Of a stretch of DNA of 64,000 nucleotides, positions 16,589 to 24,754 are shown in pieces. The position numbers and the translations under genes are program-made. Within the stretch, counting starts at the first letter, position 1, and each line of letters begins with the position of its first letter. Origin of the DNA: CAWDZK01 sp963807005 (GTDB lineage Bacteria > Actinomycetota > Actinomycetes > JACCUZ01); assembly GCA_963807005.1 (NCBI GenBank), contig CAWDZK010000003.1, positions 1 to 64,000 of the forward strand. Reading direction: 5' to 3'. The notes beneath the pieces were generated by a model. It saw only the letters and a list, made by a program, of their open reading frames with translations. It had not been told where the DNA came from and ran no database searches.

Positions 16589-16798
16589 ATGCTGCGCAGG
16601 ATCGTCGTCGGACGACGAGGCAACGGCGTGCAGTCCGAGGCAGGCGCCTCCTCCGTGGAGTACGGCCTGATCGTGTTCGCGATCGCCGCCGCCATCACGG
16701 TCGCGCTGTTCGCCCTGGGTCCGCAGGTCGTCGGCATGTACGACCACACCTGCAAGGCGTTCGCCGGCGGCGCCGACGGCCCGACGCAGAGCTGCTGA
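16589..16798 (+). CDS. Flp/Fap-type pilin subunit
   Basis: The 69-residue product has a short basic leader ending in Gly/Ala, then the pilin core GASSVEYGLIVFAIAAAITVALFALG with the conserved glutamate and tyrosine after the processing site. Flp pilins are processed by a TadV-type prepilin peptidase and assembled into thin surface fibres by Tad machinery, none of which is nearby. Two cysteines follow the hydrophobic segment and may form a disulfide. The ATG at 16589 has GGGAGGGG upstream; the longer open frame to 16079 is non-coding. It is convergent with ligB. Confidence 0.88.
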   Translation: MLRRIVVGRRGNGVQSEAGASSVEYGLIVFAIAAAITVALFALGPQVVGMYDHTCKAFAGGADGPTQSC

Positions 16799-16823
16799 CC
16801 GACGCGGGCCACACCGGGCCTGC

Positions 16824-18344
16824 TCACCTCGCGTGGATCGCGCGGACCGCGTCGACCGTGTCCGCTTCCGCGGGCGTCTTGTCCGGGCGGTGCCGCAGCA
16901 CACGCGCGAACCGCAGCGCCATCCCGCCCGGGTAGCGCGACGAGGTCTGCACCCCGTCGAAAGCGATCTCGACGACCAGCTCGGGCCGCACCTGCACGAC
17001 CCAGTCGTCGCGCTCGACCGCCAGCTCCAGCAGCCGCTCGGTCTGCCAGGCGAGCATCACGTCGGTCAGTCCCTTGAACGTCTTCCCGAGCATGACGAAG
17101 CCGCCGGCGCCGTCCCGCGCGCCGAGGTGGAGGTTGGACAGCAGCCCCCGCCTGCGGCCGTGCCCCCACTCGGCAGCCAGCACGACCAGGTCCAGGGTGT
17201 GTCGCGGCTTGACCTTGAGCCAGCCGGCCCCGCGTCGCCCCGCCTCGTAGGGCGCCGTGAGCGACTTCACCACGACCCCCTCGTGTCCCCGGCCTACGGC
17301 GTCGGCCAGGACGGCCTCCGCCTGCGCGCCGTCGGCGGTGACCACCCGCGGCACCCGGAGCGGCTCCGGCACGACCCGCTCGAGCACGGCGCAGCGGTCC
17401 CGGCCGGCCCGGTCCAGGACGTCCTCGCCGTCGGCGTGCAGGACGTCGAAGACGAACGTCGAGAGCGGGGCCGCGCTCCGGCCGGCCGCGACGTCGACCC
17501 GGGAGGCGACCCGGGCGCCGGTCTGCTGGAACGGACGCGGCCGGCCGTCCGGGCGGAGGGCGATCGCCTCGCCGTCGAGGACCAGCTCCCGGGCCGGCAG
17601 GGACAGCGCCGCCGCGACCACCTCGGGCACCCGGTCGGTGATCTCGTCCAGGCTGCGGGTCCAGACCGACACGTCCGCGCCGGACCGGTGCACCTGGACC
17701 CGGACCCCGTCGAGCTTCCACTCGACCGCCGCCTCGCCGAGCCGGCCCAGCGCATCCGCGATGTCGGTGGCCGTCGAGGCGAGCATCGGCTGCACCGGTC
17801 GGCCGACCTGCAGCCGGAACGCCTCCAGCGCGGCGGTCCCCCCTGCCAGGGCCGCCTCGGCGACCGGCCCGACCGCGCCGCGGAGCATCGCGGCCCGGCG
17901 CACGTCGGTCTGCGGGACCCCGGCGGCGACCGCCACCGCCGCCAGCATCACGCCCTCGAGGGCGCCCTGGCGCAGCTCGCCGGTGAGCAGGCCGCGCAGC
18001 AGCGTCTGCTCCGGCTCGGTGGCACGGGCGAACAGGTCGGTCACCCGGCGGGCCCGCTCGGCCTGGGACCCGGCACCGCTCAGTGCAGCGACGCTCGCGA
18101 GCGTGCGGTCGACCTCGCTGACACCGAGGACCGGCTCGGCGGCCGGGGCCGGGAGGTCGCGCAGCGAGGCCCAGCCCACCCCGGTGCGGCGTTGCCGCAG
18201 CTCCCCCGCCAGGTAGGCCACGACGACCGCCACCTCGTCCGCGTCGGCCCGGCGCAGGGCGTCGGCGACGGCGGCGACCTTCTCGGTCCGTTTCGTCGTC
18301 GCGGCGACCACCCGGGACGCAGCGGCGAGGTCGGCGAGCAGCAC
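16824..18344 (-). CDS. ligB: ATP-dependent DNA ligase, LigB type
   Basis: Seals nicks using ATP through a lysine-AMP intermediate. The 506-residue product has an N-terminal DNA-binding domain, the nucleotidyltransferase core with EWKLDGVRVQVH (adenylated lysine about residue 210), LVLDGEAIAL, FVFDVLHADGEDV, EGVVVKSLTAPYEAGRRG and WLKVKPRHTLDLVVLAAEWG, then an OB-fold. Length and layout match mycobacterial LigB. A GTG at 18344 gives the usual MLLADLAAASRVV start; the frame extends 11 codons further without a better site. Such ligases are secondary to the essential NAD-dependent LigA and probably act in repair. Confidence 0.92.
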   Translation of the reverse strand: MLLADLAAASRVVAATTKRTEKVAAVADALRRADADEVAVVVAYLAGELRQRRTGVGWASLRDLPAPAAEPVLGVSEVDRTLASVAALSGAGSQAERARRVTDLFARATEPEQTLLRGLLTGELRQGALEGVMLAAVAVAAGVPQTDVRRAAMLRGAVGPVAEAALAGGTAALEAFRLQVGRPVQPMLASTATDIADALGRLGEAAVEWKLDGVRVQVHRSGADVSVWTRSLDEITDRVPEVVAAALSLPARELVLDGEAIALRPDGRPRPFQQTGARVASRVDVAAGRSAAPLSTFVFDVLHADGEDVLDRAGRDRCAVLERVVPEPLRVPRVVTADGAQAEAVLADAVGRGHEGVVVKSLTAPYEAGRRGAGWLKVKPRHTLDLVVLAAEWGHGRRRGLLSNLHLGARDGAGGFVMLGKTFKGLTDVMLAWQTERLLELAVERDDWVVQVRPELVVEIAFDGVQTSSRYPGGMALRFARVLRHRPDKTPAEADTVDAVRAIHAR

Positions 18345-18397
18345 CCCGCCATCCTGCCTGCAGGCGCCGACAGCCACCCGGCGAGGCCAGGTGCCGG

Positions 18398-19780
18398 CTA
18401 CTCCCCCCGATCAGCCAGGTCCGTCAAGGCGTCCAGGACCCCGCGGTGGAAGGTCGGGTACGCGTAGATCATCGTGCGCAGGGTGGCCACCGGCACCCGC
18501 GCGTGCACGGCCAGCGTGAGCATGGACAGCACCTCCCCGCCCCACGGGCCGACCGAGGTCGCCCCGACGAGGGTCCCGGCGTCGACGTCCTCGACCAGCG
18601 TGATGAACCCGGCGTTGCCGGGTCCGTGGATCCAGCCGCGCGACCCGCTGGCCACCTGGCTGGTGCCGGTGCGGACGGTCCGGCCCTGCTCGCGGGCAGC
18701 CCGCTCGGTCAGTCCGACCGAGCCGACCTCCGGGTCGGTGAACGTGACTCGTGCCAGGCCGCGGTAGTCGGCCGTCGCTCCGTCCCGGCCGAGCACGTCG
18801 TCGACCGCGATTCCCGCCTGGTACATCGCGATGTGGGTGAAGGCCCCGACGCCCGTGACGTCACCCACGGCCCACAACCGGTCGCCCGCGCGCATCCGCT
18901 CGTCCACCTCGAGCGCTCGCGCCCGCGGGTCGAGCCCGACGGTCTCCAGACCGACGTCGTCGACCCGGGCCCGGCGCCCGACCGAGACGAGCAGCTCCGC
19001 GCCGCGCACCTCGGTGCCGTCCTCGAGCCGGACGACCACGTCGCCGTCCGGCCCGCCGTCCCTGGCGACGTGCACCGCCCTCGCGCCGACCCGGACGGTG
19101 ACCCCGTCCTCCTCGAGCGCCTGCTGCACGATCCGGCCGGCAGCCGTCTCCTCCGGCGGGAGCAGGCCGTCGGTCGCCTCGATGACCGTGACCGCGGCGC
19201 CGTACCGGGCGAACACCTGCGCCAGCTCCACGCCGATCGCGCCACCGCCGAGCACCAGCAGCGACGCCGGGACGCTCTCGGCGGAGATGGCCTCGCGGTT
19301 GGTCCAGTACCGGGTCCCGCCCAGTCCCTCGATGGGTGGGACGACCGGCGCCGATCCGGTCGCGACCACGACCCCGCGGGCGGCGAGGTAGGTGTCTTCG
19401 CCGACGACGACGCGGCCGGGCCCGTCGAGCCGCGCCGAGCCGCGCACCATCGTGCCGCCCTTGCCGGTGAACCGGTCGACGGCCACCGTGTCGTCCCAGG
19501 CGTCGGTGGCCTCGGCGCGGATCCGCCGGGCGACCGGCGCCAGGTCCGGCTCCACCGTGGTCCGGCCGGCGTAGGGGTCGGCCCGCCGGGCCTCGGTGAG
19601 CAGCGTCGACCCGCGGACCATCATCTTCGACGGCACACAGCCCCAGTAGGGGCACTCGCCGCCCACCAGCTCGCGTTCCACGCCGACGACGGCGAGTCCC
19701 GCCGCGGCCAGGCGACCGGCGACCTCCTCGCCGCCCGGACCCATCCCGACCACGACCACGTCGACCTCATGCTGCGTCAT
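18398..19780 (-). CDS. Class I flavoprotein disulfide reductase-like (LpdA/quinone reductase type)
   Basis: The 460-residue protein has FAD and NAD(P) Rossmann motifs (VVVVGMGPGGEEVAGRLA; LLVLGGGAIGVELAQVFARYG), the redox pair in GGECPYWGCVPSK, and the dimer interface. The C-terminal His-Glu catalytic dyad of lipoamide dehydrogenase (HPxxxE) is absent: the segment reads YAYPTFHRGVLDAL. This resembles mycobacterial LpdA, which lacks the dyad and acts on quinones. It is therefore probably not a pyruvate-dehydrogenase E3. It is divergent from the phosphatase gene with 34 bases between starts. Confidence 0.87.
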   Translation of the reverse strand: MTQHEVDVVVVGMGPGGEEVAGRLAAAGLAVVGVERELVGGECPYWGCVPSKMMVRGSTLLTEARRADPYAGRTTVEPDLAPVARRIRAEATDAWDDTVAVDRFTGKGGTMVRGSARLDGPGRVVVGEDTYLAARGVVVATGSAPVVPPIEGLGGTRYWTNREAISAESVPASLLVLGGGAIGVELAQVFARYGAAVTVIEATDGLLPPEETAAGRIVQQALEEDGVTVRVGARAVHVARDGGPDGDVVVRLEDGTEVRGAELLVSVGRRARVDDVGLETVGLDPRARALEVDERMRAGDRLWAVGDVTGVGAFTHIAMYQAGIAVDDVLGRDGATADYRGLARVTFTDPEVGSVGLTERAAREQGRTVRTGTSQVASGSRGWIHGPGNAGFITLVEDVDAGTLVGATSVGPWGGEVLSMLTLAVHARVPVATLRTMIYAYPTFHRGVLDALTDLADRGE

Positions 19781-19814
19781 GGGTCCTTCCTACCCTGATC
19801 GCTACGGTGCGGTG

Positions 19815-20417
19815 ATGACCACCTCAGGACCTGTCGAGGAGCCCCGGTCCCAGCTCTGGCTGGTGCGGCACGGCGAGACCGAGTGGAGCGCATCCGGCCG
19901 GCACACGAGCCGGACCGACCTCGACCTGGTCGCCGCAGGCGTGGAGGAGGCCCGCCCCCTCGCGGCGATGCTGGCCGGCGCGACGTTCGACCGGGTCCTC
20001 AGCAGCCCGCGGCTCCGGGCGCGCCGCACGGCCGGGATCGCCGGCCACCCGCAGCCGGAGGTCGTCGACGACCTGCGCGAGTGGGAGTACGGCGACGACG
20101 AGGGCCGCACCACCGCGGAGATCCGCGCCGATCGGCCTGGCTGGACGGTGTGGACGGCAGGGCCGGCCGGCGGCGAGACCGCCACCGAGGTGGGCGGCCG
20201 TGCCGACCGGGTGATCGCGCTGGTCCGGTCGGTGGGCGGCCCGGTGCTGGCGTTCTCGCACGGGCACTTCAGCCGGGTGCTGGGCGCCCGCTGGCTCGGC
20301 CTCGACGTGGCCGCCGGATCGCACCTGGTGCTGGCGACTGCGTCGGTGTCCGTCCTCGGCTGGGAGCGCGACGTGCCGGCCCTCCTGCACTGGAACCAGA
20401 CCCGCACCCTCGCCTGA
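19815..20417 (+). CDS. Histidine phosphatase family protein
   Basis: The 200-residue protein has the phosphohistidine motif LVRHGETEWS near the N-terminus, the second arginine in RVLSSPRLRARRTAG, and the second catalytic histidine in VLAFSHGHFSRVLGARWLG. The family includes phosphoglycerate mutase-like and broad acid phosphatases; the small size suggests a metabolite phosphatase. The start chosen is ATG 19815 (MTTSGPVEEPRSQ); an upstream in-frame ATG at 19779 overlaps the divergent gene's start codon and is less likely. Confidence 0.9.
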   Translation: MTTSGPVEEPRSQLWLVRHGETEWSASGRHTSRTDLDLVAAGVEEARPLAAMLAGATFDRVLSSPRLRARRTAGIAGHPQPEVVDDLREWEYGDDEGRTTAEIRADRPGWTVWTAGPAGGETATEVGGRADRVIALVRSVGGPVLAFSHGHFSRVLGARWLGLDVAAGSHLVLATASVSVLGWERDVPALLHWNQTRTLA

Positions 20418-20456
20418 CCGCCGGTTCCGGCCGCTCAGCCGGGTCCGCGCGGAGCC

Positions 20457-21551
20457 TCAGGGACGGATCGGGCCGGGCCGGTTGCGCATGTCCTTGGTCA
20501 GGCGCTTCCACTTGGAGCGCTCCTCGGCCCGCAGCCGGGCGTCGTGGCGCATCGCCATCCAGCGCGCCTCGCGCTGGAGCTTGCGGTAGCTCGCCCAGCG
20601 CCGCTCAGGCAGCTCGCCGGAGTCCAGGGCGGCGCGCACGGCGCACCCCGGCTCGGACTCGTGGGCACAGTCACCGAACCGGCACAGGTCGGCCAGCCTC
20701 TCCACGTCGGAGAAGACCAGGTCCAAGGACTCGGCGACGTCGGTGAGCCCGACGCTGCGCAGGCCGGGAGTGTCGACCACGAGACCGCCGCCGGGCAGCA
20801 CGACCAGCTCACGGTGCGCGGTCGTGTGCCGCCCCTTGCCGTCGGCGCGCAGCTCGCGGGTCAGCATCACGGCGTCGCCCACGAGCGCGTTCGTGAGGGT
20901 CGACTTGCCGGCGCCGGAGGCACCCAGCAGAGCGAGCGTCCGTCCCGGGCGGACCTGCGCGCGGACCTCGTCCAGCCCGTCGCCGGTGGTCGAGCTGATC
21001 GCGACCACCTCGACGCCGGGGGCGGCCGCCGCTACGTCGGCACGCTGGTCGGACGCGTCCGGCACCAGGTCGGCCTTGGTGAGCACGACCATGGGCGTGG
21101 CGCCGCTCTCCCAGGCCAGGGCGAGGAACCGCTCGATCCTGCCCAGGTCGGGCTCCGGGTGCAGCGGTTCGACGACCACAGCGAGATCGACGTTCGCCGC
21201 GAGCACCTGACCGTGCGAGGTCCCCGGCGACACCGACGCCCGGACGAAGGCCGTTCGGCGCGGCAGCACCGCCTCGGCGGTGTCCCGGCGGTCCGGCCAG
21301 CTCCGGGCTGCGACCCAGTCCCCCACGCACGGGGTGCTGACGGGGTCGGCGGCCCCGGCCGCCAGCAGTGCGCCGGAGAAGGTGAGCCGCAACGGCCCGT
21401 CCGCCCCGAGGGCGTCGCAGGCGCCGCGGTCGACCCGGGTGACCCGGGCCGCTCTGTGGTTGGCGGCGTACGGAGCGAAGTCGGCGGCGAGGCTGTCGCC
21501 CCAGCCGAGGGTGCTGAGGTCGAGCGGATGGGTGTCACGGGGAACGGACAC
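20457..21551 (-). CDS. rsgA: Ribosome small subunit-dependent GTPase A
   Basis: Circularly permuted GTPase that helps mature the 30S subunit. The 364-residue product has an N-terminal OB fold (TPCVGDWVAARSW), then the G4 motif TKAD (about 158-161) before G1 GASGAGKST (about 210-217), G3 DTPGLR, and a C-terminal zinc finger CRFGDCAHESEPGC. I prefer the GTG at 21551 because GAAGGG lies 8 bases upstream; a GTG at 21590 is in frame but has no ribosome site. A short leader-like ORF lies about 90 bases upstream. Confidence 0.93.
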   Translation of the reverse strand: MSVPRDTHPLDLSTLGWGDSLAADFAPYAANHRAARVTRVDRGACDALGADGPLRLTFSGALLAAGAADPVSTPCVGDWVAARSWPDRRDTAEAVLPRRTAFVRASVSPGTSHGQVLAANVDLAVVVEPLHPEPDLGRIERFLALAWESGATPMVVLTKADLVPDASDQRADVAAAAPGVEVVAISSTTGDGLDEVRAQVRPGRTLALLGASGAGKSTLTNALVGDAVMLTRELRADGKGRHTTAHRELVVLPGGGLVVDTPGLRSVGLTDVAESLDLVFSDVERLADLCRFGDCAHESEPGCAVRAALDSGELPERRWASYRKLQREARWMAMRHDARLRAEERSKWKRLTKDMRNRPGPIRP

Positions 21552-21637
21552 GTCGGTGGGCCCTTCGGGAGTGGGAAGGTGCCCGGCCACAGCGGCACCG
21601 CGGCTGAGGTCGCGGTGGGTGGCGGCGGAGATCCGCG

Positions 21638-21682
21638 TCAGCGGGCACCGGGGAGGAGCGGACGGGTGCGGTCGACGGGCAT
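21638..21682 (-). CDS. Candidate 14-residue leader peptide upstream of rsgA
   Basis: An ATG at 21682 is preceded by a near-perfect ribosome site (GAAGGAGGAGA) and encodes MPVDRTRPLLPGAR before a stop. The site is the strongest in this stretch, yet no longer gene uses it: the next frame start on this strand is rsgA, 87 bases downstream of the stop. A translated short peptide ahead of a ribosome-assembly GTPase could act in attenuation or be part of a leader. The peptide has no run of one amino acid. Function is unproven. Confidence 0.4.
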   Translation of the reverse strand: MPVDRTRPLLPGAR

Positions 21683-21735
21683 CGGTCTCTCCTCCTTCGG
21701 TCGCGGCAGGGCGGTGTTTGCGGCTGGACGAGACG

Positions 21736-22782
21736 TTAGCGCCGCTCGCGCGGCCCGGCGAGCGAGTTTCCCGGCGTCCGGTTGGGGGGCAGCTCCACCT
21801 CGCCGGTCTCCATGCCGAGGTTCTGCTTCGCCGCCGAGGTCGCCGGTGCCCGCTGCTGCCGGGCCTGCAGGATCTCGCGTCGTGGCCACACGGTCTCGAC
21901 CGCGGCGTTGAGGGCGGCGCCGATGAGCACCGCGATGGAGAGCACGTAGAGCCAGATGAGCAGCACGATCGGAGTCGCCAGCGGGCCGTAGATCGAGGTG
22001 CCGCCGACGCTCTTCCCGATCACCCAGCGCACGAGGAAGCTGCCGGCGAACCAGATCACGATGGTGAGCAACGAGCCCGGGACGTCACGCCACCACGGGG
22101 TCCGGACCGGGACGCTCACGTGGTACAGCGACGTCAGGGAGATGACCGAGAGCACGGTGGCGACCGGCCAGTAGAGCGAGCTGAGGAAGTCGACCTGGTC
22201 GGGCACCAGCTTGCCGAGCAGGCTCGGCCCGGCCAGCACCAGCGGGAGGATGACGATCCCGACCAGCAGGACGACGACGTAGAGGCTGAACGACAGGACA
22301 CGGGTCCGGATGACGCCGCGGACCCCACCGAGGCCGTACATGATCGAGCAGGTGTCGATGAAGACGTTGAGGGCGCGCGACCCGGACCACAGGGCGATGA
22401 GGAATCCGATCGACACGAGGTCGAAGCGCTGACCGGCGAACACGTCGGTCAGGGTCTTCTCGATGACCTCGCTGACCACCTCGGAGGTGAAGACGTCCCG
22501 CGACCCGGCCAGGATGCGGTCCTGCACCTCGGTCACCACGTCGTTGCCGATCCACTGCCCGACGTAGCTGATCGAACCGACCAGCCCGAGCAGCAGCGGA
22601 GGCAGGGACAGCAGCGCGAAGAAGCCGGCCTCGGCCGCCAACCCGGTGACCCGGTAGCGGAAGCAGACCTTGGTGGTCTCCTTCGTCAGGCGCCACAGGA
22701 TGCTCGGGACCTGGGCCCAGCCCGCATGAGCCGGTTCGGCGTCGGAACCGGCGCGCTCGATGCTGTCGGTCCCTGCGGCCAC
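21736..22782 (-). CDS. YihY/virulence factor BrkB-family membrane protein
   Basis: The 348-residue product has six hydrophobic segments and typical features: GLAAEAGFFALLSLPPLLLGLVGSISYV, DLVSIGFLIALWSGSRALNVFIDTCSIMYG, GLGGVRGVIRTRVLSFS, and SVGGTSIYGPLATPIVLLIWLYVLSIAVLIGAALNA. The family is widespread and of unknown biochemical function despite the old ribonuclease BN label. The GTG at 22782 follows GTAGAGGC; the frame upstream runs into the divergent AidB gene. The cytoplasmic tail of about 50 residues is polar and proline-rich. Confidence 0.9.
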   Translation of the reverse strand: MAAGTDSIERAGSDAEPAHAGWAQVPSILWRLTKETTKVCFRYRVTGLAAEAGFFALLSLPPLLLGLVGSISYVGQWIGNDVVTEVQDRILAGSRDVFTSEVVSEVIEKTLTDVFAGQRFDLVSIGFLIALWSGSRALNVFIDTCSIMYGLGGVRGVIRTRVLSFSLYVVVLLVGIVILPLVLAGPSLLGKLVPDQVDFLSSLYWPVATVLSVISLTSLYHVSVPVRTPWWRDVPGSLLTIVIWFAGSFLVRWVIGKSVGGTSIYGPLATPIVLLIWLYVLSIAVLIGAALNAAVETVWPRREILQARQQRAPATSAAKQNLGMETGEVELPPNRTPGNSLAGPRERR

Positions 22783-22853
22783 GCCTCTACGGTAGGCCAC
22801 GTGACCACTCGGGGAGGTCGGGCGCCGCGCTCGCGACGTCGTGGGGGCGGCGC

Positions 22854-24482
22854 GTGAGCGGGTCGACCCACGAGGTGACCAACCAGCCACCCCCGCTGGT
22901 CGGGCACGACGTCTTCGGCTCCGACGCGGCCCTGGTCGAGGCGGTGCGTCACCACGGCGGTGCGGCTCACCTCGACGGTCTCACCGACCTCGGCCGCCTG
23001 GCCGGCAGCGAGGAGGCGCAGCGCTGGGGAGCCGAGGCCAATGCCCACCCTCCGGTGCTGCGCACCCACGACCGGTTCGGCCACCGGGTCGACGAGGTGG
23101 ACTTCCACCCCTCCTGGCACGCCCTCATGTCGGTCGCCGTCGACGCCGGCCTGCACGGCGCCGCCTGGTCGGCCGGGCCGGCCGCGCACGTCCGGCGTGC
23201 CGCCGGCTTCGTGGTCTGGTCGCAGGTGGAAGCCGGGCACGGCTGCCCGGTGTCGATGACCTACGCCGCGGTGCCTGCGCTGCGCAACGACCCCGGCCTC
23301 TCCGACGGGTGGCTGCCCGGGTTGACGTCCACGGCGTACGACCCTGCGCTGCGCACGCCCGCAGACAAGTCCGGTCTGCTCGCGGGCATGGGCATGACCG
23401 AGAAGCAGGGCGGGTCGGACGTCCGAGCGAACACCACTCGAGCCGAGCCGACGGGCGAGGACGGCAGCTACCTGCTGACCGGGCACAAGTGGTTCTGCTC
23501 CGCGCCCATGAGCGACGTCTTCCTGGTGCTGGCCCAGGCACCCGGCGGCCTCACCTGCTTCGTCGTGCCGCGCGTCCTCCCGGACGGCAGCCGCAACGTC
23601 TTCCGTCTGCAGCGGCTCAAGGACAAGCTCGGCAACCGGTCGAACGCCTCGGCCGAGGTCGAGCTGGAGCGCACCTGGGCGCGCCGGCTGGGCGAAGAGG
23701 GGCGCGGCGTCCGGACCATCATCGAGATGGTGTCGGCGACCAGGCTGGACTGCGTGCTCGGATCCACCGCACTGATGCGTCAGGCCGTCGCCCAGGCGAC
23801 CCACCACGCCGCTCACCGTCGCGCGTTCGGCGGCGTGCTCGCCGACAAGGCGCTGATGCAGAACGTGCTGGCCGACCTCGCCGTCGAGGCCGAGGCGGCC
23901 ACCGCGCTCGCAATCCGGCTGGCACACGCCGTCGACTCCGGCGAGGACGACCTGCGCCGGCTGGGAGTGGCCGTCGGGAAGTACTGGGTGTGCAAGCGCG
24001 CTCCCGCGGTCGTCGGCGAGGCACTCGAGTGCCTCGGCGGCAACGGGTACGTCGAGGAGAGCGGCCTGCCCCGGCTGTACCGCGAGGCGCCGCTCAACTC
24101 GATCTGGGAGGGGTCGGGCAACGTCAACGCACTCGACGTGCTGCGGGCCGTGGCGCGCGAGCCGGGCGCGGTCGAGGCGTTCCGCGCCGAGGTGTCGCTG
24201 GCCCAGGGCGCCGACGCTCGCCTGGACGCCTCGATGGCCCGGCTGGACAAGGAGCTGACGGCCGCGGACGAGGGATCCGCCCGGCGGCTGGTCGAGTCGA
24301 TGGCGCTGGTGCTGCAGGGGTCGCTGCTGGTCCGCCACGCGCCCGCCGCCGTGGCCGACGCCTTCTGCGCCTCCCGGCTGCCGGCCGAGGGGCAGCGCGG
24401 CTCCGGACTGGCCCTCGGGACGCTGCCGCCCGGCCTGGACACCGGGCCGGTCGTGGCTCGCGCCACACCGAGTCCGGACTGA
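22854..24482 (+). CDS. AidB-like acyl-CoA dehydrogenase family protein
   Basis: At 542 residues it matches E. coli AidB in length and sequence style: PPPLVGHDVFGSDAAL, VSMTYAAVPALR, the flavin-contacting GMGMTEKQGGSDVRANTT, KWFCSAPMSDVFLVLA, RLKDKLGNRSNASAEVE and LECLGGNGYVEESGLPRLYREAPLNSIWEGSGN. AidB binds FAD and DNA and is linked to alkylation resistance in E. coli, but a catalytic substrate is not settled; an isovaleryl-CoA dehydrogenase-like activity is reported. The start is GTG 22854. It is divergent from the YihY gene. Confidence 0.9.
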   Translation: MSGSTHEVTNQPPPLVGHDVFGSDAALVEAVRHHGGAAHLDGLTDLGRLAGSEEAQRWGAEANAHPPVLRTHDRFGHRVDEVDFHPSWHALMSVAVDAGLHGAAWSAGPAAHVRRAAGFVVWSQVEAGHGCPVSMTYAAVPALRNDPGLSDGWLPGLTSTAYDPALRTPADKSGLLAGMGMTEKQGGSDVRANTTRAEPTGEDGSYLLTGHKWFCSAPMSDVFLVLAQAPGGLTCFVVPRVLPDGSRNVFRLQRLKDKLGNRSNASAEVELERTWARRLGEEGRGVRTIIEMVSATRLDCVLGSTALMRQAVAQATHHAAHRRAFGGVLADKALMQNVLADLAVEAEAATALAIRLAHAVDSGEDDLRRLGVAVGKYWVCKRAPAVVGEALECLGGNGYVEESGLPRLYREAPLNSIWEGSGNVNALDVLRAVAREPGAVEAFRAEVSLAQGADARLDASMARLDKELTAADEGSARRLVESMALVLQGSLLVRHAPAAVADAFCASRLPAEGQRGSGLALGTLPPGLDTGPVVARATPSPD

Positions 24483-24562
24483 GCCGCGGGAGGCGCTGCT
24501 GCCCCGGTCCGGATGGTGGGACATGGGCAGCGCGATCCTGAGACCGGTGTCAGGCTTCTCCC

Positions 24563-24646
24563 ATGCCATCCGCAGGTGCGCCTCTCGTCGCACGGCTCCA
24601 CGTCGACTTCGGTCACGTGTCGAGCGCGGTCTGTCTGCGCGGCTGA
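24563..24646 (+). CDS. Cysteine-type leader peptide of the sulfur assimilation operon
   Basis: The 27-residue ORF ends LVARLHVDFGHVSSAVCLRG. The motif LVARxHVDFxRVxSAxC is a recurring actinobacterial leader peptide found upstream of sulfate and cysteine genes, with a cysteine codon near the end where ribosome stalling can sense Cys-tRNA supply. It stops 108 bases before the sulfite reductase start. The ORF is too short to be a normal enzyme and has no strong ribosome site, also common for such leaders. The attenuation role is inferred. Confidence 0.75.
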   Translation: MPSAGAPLVARLHVDFGHVSSAVCLRG

Positions 24647-24754
24647 CCCGCCGCCCCTGTTCGCCGGCGCGCGGTCCCGCCGGCACCTGCCCGTCTGCGA
24701 CGGCAGCTCGTACCCGCGTGCGACCGGGCGCCTCCTCACCGGAGAGCCGCCGCC

